64,000 nucleotides of DNA from Tupaia tana (GCA_026018925.1 JAKSZU010000004.1:16522095-16586094), one strand, 5' to 3'; counted from the first letter of the stretch, positions 44,426 through 55,211 are shown. Numbers and translations are program-made. Notes: generated by a model not told the origin, from the sequence alone.

Positions 44426-44977
44426 ACACCTACAATCTGATGCAAACAAACAATACAGAGTGTTTGCAATGTAAGAGTGTATACTTACAATATATAAGTA
44501 GTAGTGCAGAAAAGGAGTCATTTTTTTCACCTGGGATAGTCATGGAGAAAGTGACATCTGAACTTTATACATGGATGTGTTCGCGTGTTTGGACACCATT
44601 GTCTCATTTCTTCTCTTCCTTGTGTGTGTATGTGAGGGATGGGGGTTGTTAACCATTGTATGTATCAAGCATGAGAAAGACTTCAAGGGAGTGAAGAAGG
44701 AGGAAGGCCTAGGGATAAGTTATACTATATTAAAGTAGAAAAAAAGTACAAGGATGTAAACGATGCTATTCAGTATTTCCCAGAAGTGGTCTACAGACCA
44801 TCTGTTTCAGAAATGCCTACCATTTACTAACACATGCTGATTTCTAAGCTCAACCCAGATCTAATCAACCAGAACCTCTAAAGTTGGGAGCTCAGTAATC
44901 TGAAATCTTAGCAATAGCCCAAGAGATCTTATGCACATTAGTTTGAGAATTGTAGGTGATATTAATAGAGAGAAACT

Positions 44978-45235
44978 GGGACCAGCAGTTGGTGTAATGG
45001 CTATGTGGCTAGACTCCCATATAGTTGACCATGGTTCAAGTCCCAGACCGGATGGCTTCAACTCATGTTGGGCACATGTGCGTGCGTGCTCAAGATCACA
45101 AGAGAAGAATGGAGGAGAGGGGATTGTGGCGTGGCCATCCTCCCTGGGGGGTGATTTCTCGCTTTCTATCTCTCTGACTCTCTCTGTCTTTCTGGTGAGC
45201 GCAAGCACCCTATAGCAAAAACCTCTCCAAAAAAA
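44978..45235 (+). mobile_element. SINE type A
   Basis: TSD AATAGAGAGAAACT (44964-44977) and AATAGGGAGAAACT (45236-45249). Confidence 0.9.
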
Positions 45236-45249
45236 AATAGGGAGAAACT

Positions 45250-46080
45250 ACTATGTACTAACGAGGTTCACTTACATAGTTTTATTATTTATGTAACTAT
45301 AAAGAAGTTTCTGTCTAGTGATTAGGGCTTAACAAAATCCTTTGAGATTCCAGAACAGACACCACACCCTAGACCCCTCCAACCCTGATAACCAGACAGG
45401 ATTAATTGGTTTAATAAGCAAACCAGGGAAAACCAGGGAAGGGAGACAGAATAAAACCTTTTGCTTTTAGATAACAGCAAAGAAAAACTGCCTAATGCTT
45501 AAGAGATTCTCATAGAAAGACAAAGATTGTGGGCTCTGCGATGAGAAGATAGCCAAACTCAACCTGGCACACTCCTGTGACAGCAAGGCCTTATAAAAGA
45601 GTGGACGATGCAGTATGCCTGAAGAAACTGGGGACTAAAAAGTGTACAAAGAGGGTCACGCTGAGTCCATTGGAGCGCTGAAAGAGTATACTTGTCTGAG
45701 GAGTCATTCTCATTTAAAAAGAACTACTGGCCTCCGTTAAAAGCTGGGCCAATGAAGTTATTCTGTGTGGGGATCAGCAGCATCAGGCAGAGCTAAGCGT
45801 GTGACATTTATGCCACCTGGCAACAAAGAATAGTAGCAGAGAGAGTAGTAGCAGACAAGAGTCACCAAAATTCTTTCCTTTATGGGAGTGGAAATCAGAT
45901 ACACCTTCTGTTTGGAATGCACAAACCATCTGAAATTTCCAGACAATACAGGGAAAAGGAAAAGCCTGTCCTTCAGACAATATATTACATAGAGCGATAT
46001 AGATCTTGCTGCTAAATATAGCATATGGGGACTTCAGCTGATTTTAACTTCTATTAAAAAAATAAATTTGGACTGCATTT
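45250..46080. other. Unassigned DNA
   Basis: About 830 bp without SINEs or a recognised family; less AT-rich than its flanks. Possibly an old LTR or unique sequence. Longest frame (45758-46024, minus) shows no domain. Confidence 0.25.
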
Positions 46081-46174
46081 TCACTCTGAGTGTTGTGATG
46101 CAGATAATATCATCTCCATGATAATGTATGTAAAACATCTGGAAAAGTATCTGGCTTACTGCAATTAATAAATA

Positions 46175-46247
46175 TTAGGTCACTGGAAAATTCATGACAT
46201 ATTTTTGTTTTTTCTACGCAAAAATGCACGTGACTTTTCTGATGATA
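46175..46247. mobile_element. Palindromic mariner-like MITE, copy 3
   Basis: TTAGGTCACTGGAAAATTCATG at the left and CGTGACTTTTCTGATGATA at the right, loop CATATTTTTGTTTTTTCTAC. Same family as 488-837 and 3759-3830. Confidence 0.55.
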
Positions 46248-46380
46248 GTAGCTAGTCACTGTTATTTTGGAGAATAAGCAAAGATGATTACAAGGATTAT
46301 AGTCTGAATATTTGGGAAGAATGGTAACAAACAGAGAAATTAGGAGAAAGATTCGAGTTTGCAGAAAATACCTGGCTTTA

Positions 46381-46641
46381 GGGACCAGCAGTTAGCGTAA
46401 TGGCTATGTCGCTGGATTCCCATGTAGTTGACTACGGTTCAAGTCCTGGACCTGGTAGCTTAAACTCACGCTGGGCGTGTGTGCATGCGTGCCCCAAGAT
46501 CCCAAGAGGAGAATGGAGAAGTGATTGCGGCGTGGCCATCCCCGTGGGGGGTGATTTCTCGCTTTCTGTCTCTCTGTCTCTCTCTGTCTTTCTGGTGTGT
46601 GCACACGCCCTATAGCAAAAACCTCTCCCCAAAAAAAGAAA
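46381..46641 (+). mobile_element. SINE type A
   Basis: Perfect 18 bp TSD AGAAAATACCTGGCTTTA at 46363-46380 and 46642-46659; GTTAGCGTAATGGCTATGTC head. Young. Confidence 0.95.
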
Positions 46642-46743
46642 AGAAAATACCTGGCTTTAGACATGCTGAGCTTAAAACAGGCATTCAAAAAGAAATGTTT
46701 ATTCACTTAAAACTCACTTCCCACTATTTCTGCTTGTAAAAAT

Positions 46744-46905
46744 ATTTTTTCTAGAAATATTTAATTTTTTGTATTATTACTCTTCTATTTGACCAGAGGG
46801 ACAGAGAGAGGGAGACTGAGAAAGCAAGTCATCGGATTCAGGACTTGAACCATAGTCAGCCATGTGGGAGTCCAATTCCTTAACCAGCATGCCACCTGTT
46901 GGCCC
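46744..46905 (-). mobile_element. SINE type B
   Basis: TSD CTGCTTGTAAAAAT (46730-46743) and CTGCTTGTCAAAAT (46906-46919). Confidence 0.9.
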
Positions 46906-46919
46906 CTGCTTGTCAAAAT

Positions 46920-47130
46920 CTTAACCTTCCTCTACTCACACCTTTCAGTTCCCCTTCCTACCCCCACAGCCTCAACCCTTTGCCATTATTCTTGCCTTTT
47001 TTTGATCCCTTAGTGTATTTACATTTCTATTGATTATTATAGTCTATTTCATATCGTGATTATTTTCTACATGTTTCTCCTGGCAACTAGACTTTGAGTT
47101 CCTTGAAAACAAAGAATGAATGAAACAAGG
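46920..47130 (+). mobile_element. L2-type LINE fragment
   Basis: CTTTGCCATTATTCTTGCC, a middle AT-rich part and CAACTAGACTTTGAGTTCCTTG, where L2 has CTAGACTGTGAGCTCCTTG. Confidence 0.45.
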
Positions 47131-47158
47131 TACCTTTTTTTTTTTTTTTGTCCCACAG

Positions 47159-47233
47159 GATTATGCCCATGAATTTAATAATGTCTACTGGCAGCAAATC
47201 AAGGGACAGATCCCAGACTTATATATGACCTAG
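47159..47233 (+). CDS. Weak candidate terminal exon
   Basis: A strong-looking acceptor (T run, then GTCCCACAG at 47150-47158) precedes 24 codons, DYAHEFNNVYWQQIKGQIPD then LYMT, and TAG at 47231-47233. The T run may simply be the tail of an old inserted element. No gene recognised. Confidence 0.12.
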   Translation, partial: DYAHEFNNVYWQQIKGQIPDLYMT

Positions 47234-47359
47234 ATAAGATCACCTGGACTACCACCATTTACAGAATGAAGAGAAGGAACCCAGGATTCTGTGGGATCCC
47301 AGCAAGATTCCTGATCCTCCCCTTGCTCAACATGCATAATTTCAAATTCCCTTAAGACC

Positions 47360-47705
47360 TGAGGACTAATCTCCTAAAGCTTTTTATGCCCTGTCATTCC
47401 AGAGAGTCCAGCACTCCCACAACATCCCTCAATGCTCAGATTCTAATCCCCATGTGTTTTTATAGGCAATGAGACAAATTCTCTACATGCCTCAGCACTA
47501 CTCACTCCCCTTCCCTGCTCTATTTTTCTCCATAGTATTTACCACACCTGATTATTTCATTGTCTATGCACCAACTTTTAAATATAAGTTCCATGTGGGC
47601 AGAGATAAAAATCTGTTTTACTCGCTGCTGTAACTCCAGAATCTAGAGTGGTACCTGGCTCATGGTATGGCTCAATAGATATTTGCAAAATAAATAAATG
47701 AATAC
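47360..47705 (+). mobile_element. L2-type LINE 3' end
   Basis: ATGCCTCAGCACTACTCACTC, TTTTCTCCATAGTATTTACC, ATTTCATTGTCTATGCACC, AAGTTCCATGTGGGCAGAG and CTCAATAGATATTTGCAAAA end the element in the usual way. Confidence 0.65.
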
Positions 47706-47799
47706 TTATTTCAGGTGTTAATTTAGTTGACAAATATTGAGTACTTATGACATATCCCTAAGACACATTAGTGAACAAGAAAAGTATAGTTTTGCTTTT

Positions 47800-48001
47800 T
47801 TTTGTTGTTGTTTTAAGAGATTTTTGCTATAGGGTGTGTGTGCTCACAGGAGAGACAGAAAGTGAAAAATCATCCCACAGGAAGGATAGCCACACCGCAA
47901 TCCCTCCTCCTCCATTCTCCTCTTGGGATCTTAGGCACACACGCATGTGTGCCCAGTGTGAGTTTTTAAGCTGCCAGGTCCAGGACTCGAACCACATAGT
48001 C
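47800..48001 (-). mobile_element. SINE type A lacking its head
   Basis: Reverse copy that stops at GGACTCGAACCACATAGT, exactly around the B box, where a forward copy begins. Confidence 0.8.
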
Positions 48002-48180
48002 CCAGGCCCAGTAGCTTAAACTCATGCAGGGCATGTGTGCATGCATGCCCAAAATCCCGAGTGGAGAATAGAGAAGGGATTGCAGCATGGCCACTACTGC
48101 CAGAGATGATTTCTCACTTTCTGTCTGTCTCTCTTCAGAAAGCACATATGCCCTGTACCGAAAATCTCTCTCTAAAAAAA
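48002..48180 (+). mobile_element. SINE type A lacking its head, inverted partner
   Basis: Forward copy that begins at CCCAGGCCCAGTAGCTTAAAC, just after the B box, and ends TGCCCTGTACCGAAAATCTC. Together with 47800-48001 it forms a head-to-head inverted repeat. Confidence 0.8.
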
Positions 48181-48189
48181 GAACAAGAT

Positions 48190-48470
48190 TGCAAAGTTTG
48201 TTTTACGTCTTTTGTGAGTGATAGTAAGAGAGAGAACATGCATGCATGAGAGCAAGAGTGTGCACGCAAGAGAAACGGGCAAACTCAACAGGGTCCTGTC
48301 ACACCGTGATCCCCTATCCCCAGCCCTCCAGTCAATCAAGATCGTGGGCTGACAGGTGTCTGATTTGTTTCATGTCAGCTCCGGACCCAAACCTGCAGTA
48401 GGCCATGTGGCTTCCAGCACTGCAGGTCAGTATGCTAATCATATGTGTCACTGAAGCTGGGCCACTGAAA
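48190..48470 (-). mobile_element. Older SINE type E
   Basis: TTTTGTGAGTGATAGTAAG, GTGTGCACGCAAGAG, ACCGTGATCCCCTATCCCCA and the head GTCACTGAAGCTGGGCC. Similar in layout to 1444-1696. Confidence 0.5.
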
Positions 48471-48664
48471 GGCATGGTTTCTATACTTATAACACTTATA
48501 AATTTAGGGGAAGCAATGATACTAAACAAATATTACATGATTATGATAAATGTTCTCTGGGACATATAGGTAGACCTAACATAGTAGGACAGGAAGGGGG
48601 ATCAAAACACAGACCACAAGGAAATATATTTAAGCAAAGAATGAAGAACAAACACAAATTAGGT

Positions 48665-48862
48665 GGGAACAGCTGGTGGCATTGTGGTGGAGCAGCTGAA
48701 TCCCACATGATTGACTGTGTAGTACAAGTGCCAGACCCAGCACCCAGCAGCTTGAAAAACATGCTGGGCAAGTGTGCATATGTTCCCAAAACCCTGAGAG
48801 GAAAATGGAGGAAAATGGACTGCAGCATGGCCTTGTCCTCTGGGGGGTGCTTTCTCACTTTA

Positions 48863-48898
<36 letters not shown>

Positions 48899-48942
48899 GC
48901 ACATGTGCCCTATAGCAAACTAAAATAATAATAATAATAAAA
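48665..48942 (+). mobile_element. SINE type C
   Basis: GGAACAGCTGGTGGCATTGTGG head, a (TC)n tract of about 15 units (48866-48895), end TGCCCTATAGCAAACTAAAA with (AAT)n tail. Confidence 0.8.
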
Positions 48943-49207
48943 GGGGACAGCAGGTAACATGGTGGTTAAGGCACTAGACTACCAATGGCCAACCACACAG
49001 TTCAAGCCCCAGACCTGGCTGCTTGAAAATTACATTGGGTGTGTGTGTGTATGCATGCCCCAAATCCCAAGGAGAAGGAAGGAGAAGGGACTGCAGTGTG
49101 GCCATCCCTCCTGGGGGGTGATTTCTTACTTTCTCTCACTCTTGTCTCTCTCTGGTGAGCACATGTGTCCTATGAAAAAAACCTAAAATAAGAATAAAAA
49201 TAAAATA
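48943..49207 (+). mobile_element. SINE type C, tandem to the previous one
   Basis: GGGGACAGCAGGTAACATGG head begins in the (AAT)n tail of the preceding copy; end GTGTCCTATGAAAAAAACC. Confidence 0.8.
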
Positions 49208-49356
49208 GGAATTAGGTGAACGAGAAGGGCAAAAGAAGATTTCAGACAACAAAGAATGTGCCAAAAACTAAGGAACATTGTTGTTTGTTTAGCAAGTTTA
49301 ACTGGGAAAAAAATTAACATGCAATAAATTGTACTTATTTAAAGTATATAATTTTG

Positions 49357-49608
49357 GGGACCAGCAGATGGCATAACAGTTATGTTTCTGGACTCCTATG
49401 CAGCTGACTGTGGTTTGAGTCCTAGACCTGGCGATATAAAACTCATTCTGGGCACATCTGTGCCCAAAGTCCCAAGAGAAGATTGAAGAAGAAATTGTGG
49501 CATGGCCATACCCTTGGGGGGTGATTTCTTGCTTTCTGTCTCTCTCCTCTCCAGTGAGCACACACACCCTATAGCAAAAAATCTCTAAAAAATAAATAAA
49601 TAAATAAA
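49357..49608 (+). mobile_element. SINE type A
   Basis: GGGGACCAGCAGATGGCATAAC to ACCCTATAGCAAAAAATCTC with an (AATA)n tail. Confidence 0.85.
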
Positions 49609-49649
49609 CTGTACTATCTGTTAAGTTTTGAAATGTGTTACATTTTACG

Positions 49650-49667
49650 TAAGTTTTTTTATTTAAC

Positions 49668-49700
<33 letters not shown>

Positions 49701-49807
49701 TGCCCAGAGAGAGAGAGTGAGAAATTAAGCTGCCGGGTCTGGGACTCGAATCATGGTGGCCCATGTGGGAATCCAATGCCCTTAACCACCATGCCACCTG
49801 CCAGCCC
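49650..49807 (-). mobile_element. SINE type B with (ATT)n tail
   Basis: A tail of about ten ATT units (49670-49700) precedes TGCCCAGAGAGAGAGAG; head CCACCTGCCAGCCCC. Confidence 0.85.
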
Positions 49808-49815
49808 CTTGACAT

Positions 49816-50012
49816 AAGTTTTTTTAAACTTTTTTTAAAGAACTATTTTTATTTTAACTTTATTATTATCTTATTTTCCAATCTGACCAGAGAGAGACAC
49901 AGAGAGAGAAGGAAAGTGAGAAAGGAAGCCACCAGGTCTAGGACTTGAACCATGGTTGGCCAAGTTGGAGTCCAGCACCTTTAACCACCACACCATCTGC
50001 TGGCCCCTCCCT
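49816..50012 (-). mobile_element. SINE type B
   Basis: Second reverse type B; TTGACATAAGTTTTTTT before and TTGACATATAATTTTT after it form its TSD, so it inserted next to the earlier copy. Confidence 0.85.
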
Positions 50013-50119
50013 TGACATATAATTTTTATTTACCCCATGAATATTCATCAGTACCTACCAATGTCAGCACACACATTGATGTATGATTCCTGCCCGTTTA
50101 TAGTTCAATAGTGTCTAAT

Positions 50120-51015
50120 TCAAGGAACTGAAAGATCAAGAGAACAATGCCTTGAGAGGTAGGCAGGGGCTATATCCTACATGAGTTTGGAGACCATAGT
50201 TTGATTTTTGTATGACGACAAATGAAAAGCAAACAGGACCAAGCCATGCTGAAACTTCAGCAGGAAGCTATTAGATTTTAAGTAGGACAGTTACATGATC
50301 ACATTTGTCTTTTAAGGAAGATCACATTGACAAAAGGGTGAAGAATTGACAAGAGAGTCAAGAATGGTTTCTGGGGGAACCTGTTAGGCAAGTGGAATAA
50401 TCCTGGCAAGAGATGACAGTAGTTCTGCCAAGGGCGGTAGTGACAGGGTAAGTTTTATACTGATTCAAGAGATGATTAGGAAGGAGAACTATCAGAACAT
50501 AGGCAAGAATAATTCTCAGTTTCTGGCTGAACAATCAGTTGGATATGATGTCATTTCTAAGACAGGAGACTCTGGAGGAGAAAAACTTTAGTGGAAAAGA
50601 TAAGTTCAGTTTTAGGGGCCAGCAGATGGTATATCAGTTATGTTGCTGGACTCCCACAGATCTGACTGTGGTCTCTGACCTGGTTGGTGCCTTTAAACTC
50701 ATGCCAGGCATGTGTACATGGGTGCCCAAGATCCCTGAAGGAGAAGGGATTGCAATGTGGCCATCCCCGGTGGGGGGGGCGGGGGGGCGGGGACGAGGGG
50801 GAGAGTGATTTCTCACTTTTTCTCTCTGGTGAGTGCACACACCCTAAGGCAAAAACCTCTCAAAAAAAAAAAGAAAAGAAAAAGGTAAGTTTTGAACATA
50901 TTGAGTTTAATGGCCAAAGGTCAGTTCATTATCAACATGTATCAAAGTTGGATAAAGTAGAAACAGACTGCAAAGGTGATTGGGAAAGTGCAATTAGATA
51001 AATAAAAGGCACTGG
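50120..51015 (-). mobile_element. L2-type LINE, inverted
   Basis: AGCAGGAAGCTATTAGATTTT, GGACAGTTACATGATCACAT, AAGGAAGATCACATTGACAA, GGCAAGAGATGACAGTAGTT and AATTCTCAGTTTCTGGCTGA are the reverse of L2 landmarks found at 20186-20525. Confidence 0.6.
50616..50883 (+). mobile_element. SINE type A with G-rich expansion
   Basis: GGGGCCAGCAGATGGTATATC head. The palindrome block has become GGTGGGGGGGGCGGGGGGGC (from 50770), a run of G. Splits the inverted L2. Confidence 0.85.
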
Positions 51016-51186
51016 GGCCAGCAGGCGGCATGGTGGTTAAGGGCACTGGACTCCCAAATGACCAAACATGAGTCAAGTCCCAAACTTGGCAGCTTGCTTT
51101 CTCACTTTCCCCCACTTCTCCCTCTCTCATTCTATCCCTCTCTGGTCAAAATAAAATAAGTTAAATAAAATAGTAATTAAAATAAA
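51016..51186 (+). mobile_element. SINE type B
   Basis: GGGGCCAGCAGGCGGCATGG to CTCTCTGGTCAAAATAAAAT; AAAGGCACTG before and AAAAGGCATC after. Confidence 0.85.
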
Positions 51187-51210
51187 AAAGGCATCAAGAT
51201 TGGAAGAGAG

Positions 51211-51456
51211 GGACCAGCAGTTGGCATAATGGCTATGTCACTGGACTCCCATGTAGTCGATTGTGGTTTGAGTCCCAGATCTGGTGGCTTAAACTCACGC
51301 TGGGTGCGTGTGTGTATCCAAGATCACAAGAGGAGAATGGAGGAGAGGGGACTGTGGCATGGCCATCCCCCCTAGGGGGTGATTTCTCACTTTCTGTCTC
51401 TCTGTCTTTCTGGCGAGCGCACACACCTTATAGCAAAAACTTCTCTTAAAAAAAAA
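51211..51456 (+). mobile_element. SINE type A
   Basis: AAGATTGGAAGAGA before and AAGATTGGAAATGA after mark the target duplication. Confidence 0.9.
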
Positions 51457-51618
51457 AAAGATTGGAAATGAAGAAGATCTTATATAGACAATCCTAAGGA
51501 ATTCATATAAAAGTTATTAGAGATGACACAGAAATTTAGTAAGCTTATGCATGATTCAATATATAAAATCAACTGTACTTAATACAAACTTCCAACGAAC
51601 TATCCAAAAGTTAAAAAA

Positions 51619-51877
51619 AGGACCAGCAGTTAGCGTAATGGCTATGTCGCTGGACTCCCACATAGTCGACTGCGGTTCACGTCCCGGACCCGGTGGCTTA
51701 AAACTCACGCCGGGCGCGTGTGCGTGCGTGCCCAAGATCCCGAGAAGAGAATGGAGGAGAAGGGACTGCGGCGTGGCCATCCCCCCTGGGGGGTGATTTC
51801 TCGCTTTCTCTCTCTCTGTCTCTGTCTGTCTGGTGAGTGCACGCGTGCCCTATGGCAAAAACCTCTCCAAAAAAAAA
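51619..51877 (+). mobile_element. SINE type A, young, plus arm of an inverted pair
   Basis: GGACCAGCAGTTAGCGTAATGG, CpG-rich, to CCCTATGGCAAAAACCTCTCC. Its A-tail meets the T-tail of a reverse copy at about 51880-51900. Confidence 0.92.
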
Positions 51878-51889
51878 AAAGTGAAAAAA

Positions 51890-52148
51890 AAATTTTTGGA
51901 GAGATTTTTGCCATAGGCTATGTGCACTCACCAGAGACACAGAGAGAGACGGGGAGACAGAATGCGAGCAATCACTCCCAGAGGGATGGCTACACTGCAA
52001 TCCCTTCTCCTCCATTTTCCTCTTGGGTCTTTGGACACACATGCACATGAGCCTGGTGTGATTTTTAAGCCTTTGAGTCCAGGACTTGAACTGAGGTCAA
52101 CTATGTGGGAGTCCAGTGACAAAACATTATGCCAACTACTGGTCCCCC
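51890..52148 (-). mobile_element. SINE type A, minus arm of an inverted pair
   Basis: Reverse full-length copy, TTTTGGAGAGATTTTTGCCATAGG to CAACTACTGGTCCCCC; AAAAGTGAAA lies on both sides (51878 and 52150). Confidence 0.9.
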
Positions 52149-52176
52149 AAAAGTGAAATTTTAAAAGACAGTCAGA

Positions 52177-52450
52177 GGGACCAGCAGTTGGCATAACGGC
52201 TATGTTGCTGGACTCCCACGTAGTCTACCACAGTTCAAGTCCCAGACCTGGTGGCTTAAACTCACGCCAGGCACATGTGCGTGCATAGCCAAGATCCCAA
52301 GAGGAGAATGGAAGAGAAGGGACTGCAGCGTGGCCAGCCCTCTTGTGGGTGATTTCTCGCTTTCCGTCTCTCTGTCTCTCTCGGTCTTTCTGGCGAGCGC
52401 ACGCACTCTATAGCAAAAAACTCTAAAAAAAAAAAAAAAAAAAAAAAAAA
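52177..52450 (+). mobile_element. SINE type A
   Basis: GGGACCAGCAGTTGGCATAACGG to CTCTATAGCAAAAAACTC and an A run of about 27. Confidence 0.9.
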
Positions 52451-52525
52451 CAGACAAGATACACAACTTCAACATTCCCCAGAAAGTTTGTTCCCGCCCT
52501 TACCAGTCTCCTCCAGAAACAAATA

Positions 52526-52527
<2 letters not shown>

Positions 52528-52557
<30 letters not shown>

Positions 52558-52580
52558 GCTAAAGAACATGTGTACTCACC

Positions 52581-52618
<38 letters not shown>

Positions 52619-53082
52619 GGTAAATGAAAAAGCAACCTCTTGGGACCAGCAGTTAACGTAATGGCTATGTCACTGGACTAGCATGTAGTCGACCACGGTT
52701 CGAGTCCCGGACCCAATGGCTTAAACTCACGCTGGGCACGTATGTGTGCATGACAAAGATCCCAAGAGGAAAATGGAGGAGAAGGGACTGTAGCGTGGCC
52801 ATCCCACCTGGGGGGTGATTTCTTGCTTTTTGTCTCTCTGTCTCTCTTTGGCGAGCACACATGCCCTATAGCAAAAACCTCTCCAAAAAAAAGAAAAAAA
52901 GAAAAAAAAACCTCTCATGAAGGACGGCCATGCAACAATCCCTACTTCTCCATTTCTCCTTTCTGGATTTTGGGCATACACACATACAAACCTGGAGTAT
53001 TTCTCAAACTGCCAGGAATAGGACTTGAACCATGGAGTCACACATGTGGCCACCTTAACTACCATACCACTGGTTGACCCTG
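52528..53082 (-). mobile_element. SINE type C, split by a type A
   Basis: T run and GCTAAAGAACATGTGTACTC with an (AG)n tract (52576-52619) on the left; GAAGGACGGCCATGCAACAA to CATACCACTGGTTGACCC on the right. The two parts join at AACCTCT. Confidence 0.75.
52641..52905 (+). mobile_element. SINE type A nested in type C
   Basis: GGGACCAGCAGTTAACGTAATGG to CCCTATAGCAAAAACCTCTCC. Opposite orientation to its host; AAAGCAACCTCTT before and AAAAAACCTCTCA after. Confidence 0.85.
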
Positions 53083-53164
53083 TGCTGATATTTGTAAATC
53101 ACTGATTAATTTTGCCTATTTTAGAACTTCATATACTAAAAAATTTATATATACAATTTGTACT

Positions 53165-53410
53165 TTGTTTTTAATTTACTAGAGAGAGCATGTGCTCACT
53201 AGAGAGAAACAGAGAAGAGAGAAATGGGGAAAGCAAGAAAGCAGCCCCCATGGGGCATGGTCATACCTTCTCCTCTATTTTGCCCTCCTTTCAGGACTTT
53301 AGACATACAAGCATGCACCAGGGTGTTTCTCAAGCTACCAGGTCCTGGACACAAACTGTATTTACATGTGGAATCCAGCTGCCTCAAACACAACTCCACA
53401 GGCTGACCCT
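53165..53410 (-). mobile_element. SINE type C
   Basis: TSD ACAATTTGTACT at 53153-53164 and 53411-53422, perfect. Confidence 0.9.
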
Positions 53411-53455
53411 ACAATTTGTACTCCTAACTAAGGGTTCTTTGATTTGGCATAATAA

Positions 53456-53682
53456 TCTTTTTTTATTGCCAGAGGGCCCAGGAGCTTACCAGAGAGACAG
53501 AGAAATCACCTCCAGTGGCACATGGTCATGATGCAATCCTTTTTCCTCCACTTTTTCATCTTGTCAGGATTTGGAGCGTGCATGCACACAAGCCAGTGTA
53601 GTTTCTCAAGCCACTGGGGCTGGAACTTGAACCAAGGTTAGGATCCAGCTTCTTTAACCACTTTTCCACAGGGTCAGCTCCA
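53456..53682 (-). mobile_element. SINE type C
   Basis: TTTTATTGCCAGAGGGCCC tail to TTTTCCACAGGGTCAGC head; GCATAATA on both sides. Confidence 0.8.
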
Positions 53683-53845
53683 GCATAATACTGAGATATA
53701 CTCATGGCATCTGTATGTATTAGTAGTTTGTTCCTTTTTGTTGCTGAATAGGGTGACTGTATAAATACACTAGTTTGTTTAGCCATCTCTTATTCATGAA
53801 CAACTAGGCTCTTTCCATTTTGGAGCTATTACAATCCAAACTGCT

Positions 53846-53945
53846 NNNNNNNNNNNNNNNNNNNNNNNNNNNNNNNNNNNNNNNNNNNNNNNNNNNNNNN
53901 NNNNNNNNNNNNNNNNNNNNNNNNNNNNNNNNNNNNNNNNNNNNN
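53846..53945. other. Assembly gap of 100 N
   Basis: Exactly 100 N, a conventional placeholder; true length unknown. Sequence to its left is inverted L1M. Confidence 0.98.
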
Positions 53946-54106
53946 ACTGTAAAGCGGATGTAAACAATTTCCCACTGAAACTCACAAAACTGCCCTTACT
54001 TAAATGAGCAGGAGCACTGTCATGGTGGACAAGGACTCTCTGATGAAATTTTCCCAGTTGTTTTCCTACTAAAGCATCAGTTTACTCTCTTAAAACACTC
54101 TTATAG

Positions 54107-54308
54107 GGGACCAGCAGGTGGTATGGTGGTTAAGGCTCTAGATTCCCACAAGGCTGACCATGGTTCGAGTGACCATGGTTTGGGGAGCCCCAGAGGCAGC
54201 AAGCAGCTTGAGAAATATCCTGGGCACATGTGCATGCATGCTTAAAATCCTGGGAGGAGGATGGTGAAGAAGGGAGGAGGATGGGGAAGAAGAGAGGAGA
54301 GTTCTTTG
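54107..54308 (+). mobile_element. SINE type C, 3' truncated
   Basis: GGGGACCAGCAGGTGGTATGG head with a small local duplication (GACCATGGTTCGAGTGACCA) and a repeated GGGAGGAGGATGG block; breaks off before the pyrimidine tract. Confidence 0.75.
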
Positions 54309-54474
54309 GGGGACCAATAGGTGGCATGGTGGTTGGGGTGCTGGACTCCCACATGGCAACAACAGTTTGAGTCTCAGACCTGGCGGCTTGCTTCTCTCTC
54401 TCTCTGTGTCACTCACTGGTCAAATTAAAAAATAATGATGATAGATAAAGTTAAATAAATAAAAAAATATTTCT
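54309..54474 (+). mobile_element. SINE type B
   Basis: GGGGGACCAATAGGTGGCATGG to ACTCACTGGTCAAATTAAAA; it starts where the previous SINE breaks off. Confidence 0.8.
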
Positions 54475-54700
54475 CTGTTGGTGATAAAAATGTTCTAAAA
54501 TTCACTGTGATGATGGTTGCCCATATCTTTTGAGTATATTAGAAACCATTGAATTTTACACTTTCTGTGGGGGAGGGAGGGCTGTATGGTCTATGAAGTA
54601 TACGTCAATATCTTTTGAGTATATTAAAAACCATTGAATTTTACACTTTCTATGGGTGGGCTGTATGGTCTATGAAGTATATGTCAGTAAAGGTGTTAGG
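54475..54700 (+). mobile_element. L1M 3' UTR with tandem duplication
   Basis: AACCATTGAATTTTACACTT is the usual L1M end motif. The unit from ATATCTTTTGAGTATATTA to GGTCTATGAAGTATA occurs twice, starting at 54523 and 54608. Confidence 0.7.
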
Positions 54701-55211
54701 TGGAGGGAAAAGGCCTGTTTTATAGGTCCCTGATTCCAAAATACAAAGTCTCTTCAGGAAAACCAACATGGTTCTATCAAGTCTTCCAAAGCAACCTTGG
54801 GTTTAAAGCAGAAAGAAGATAACTCTCTTAATAAAAACCCCAAGCAATGCTATCTTATCTTGATGGTCTACTAGATGACATATTTATCACATGGTTATAA
54901 GTTAAAATCCAATTCCTCAGTAATCAATTCTAATCTCAAAGTGAATAGGGAGTTAGGTACTAGAAAACCACTATTACTAAATAAAATTTCAAATAAAACC
55001 ACACTAAAATACTGGAAATAAAAACATAAGACTTTATTTGAATGACTTCTTTAGTTGCTCATTATCTTGATGCCACATTAGTAATATCTGCAAAAGATAA
55101 CACACATTGTATAACACTACAAATCTCTGCAGTTATTACTACAATAATGTATCAAAGAAATATTATTATAATAAAGCAGATTCAATAATGATCTTTAAAA
55201 ACTATATAATA
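54701..55211. other. No recognised feature
   Basis: AT-rich DNA of about 500 bp with no gene or repeat that I can name. Confidence 0.4.

Larger units (their letters stand above)
53083..53845 (-). mobile_element. L1M 3' UTR, inverted, running into the assembly gap
   Basis: TTTTAGAACTTCATATACTA, CATGGCATCTGTATGTATTA, GTTTGTTCCTTTTTGTTGC, TGTTTAGCCATCTCTTATTC and TTTTGGAGCTATTACAATCC are reverse L1M landmarks. Two SINEs interrupt it. Confidence 0.7.

Noticed and set aside
53794-53985. Minus-strand frame spanning the gap
   Set aside because: The frame is an artefact of translating 100 N as unknown residues.
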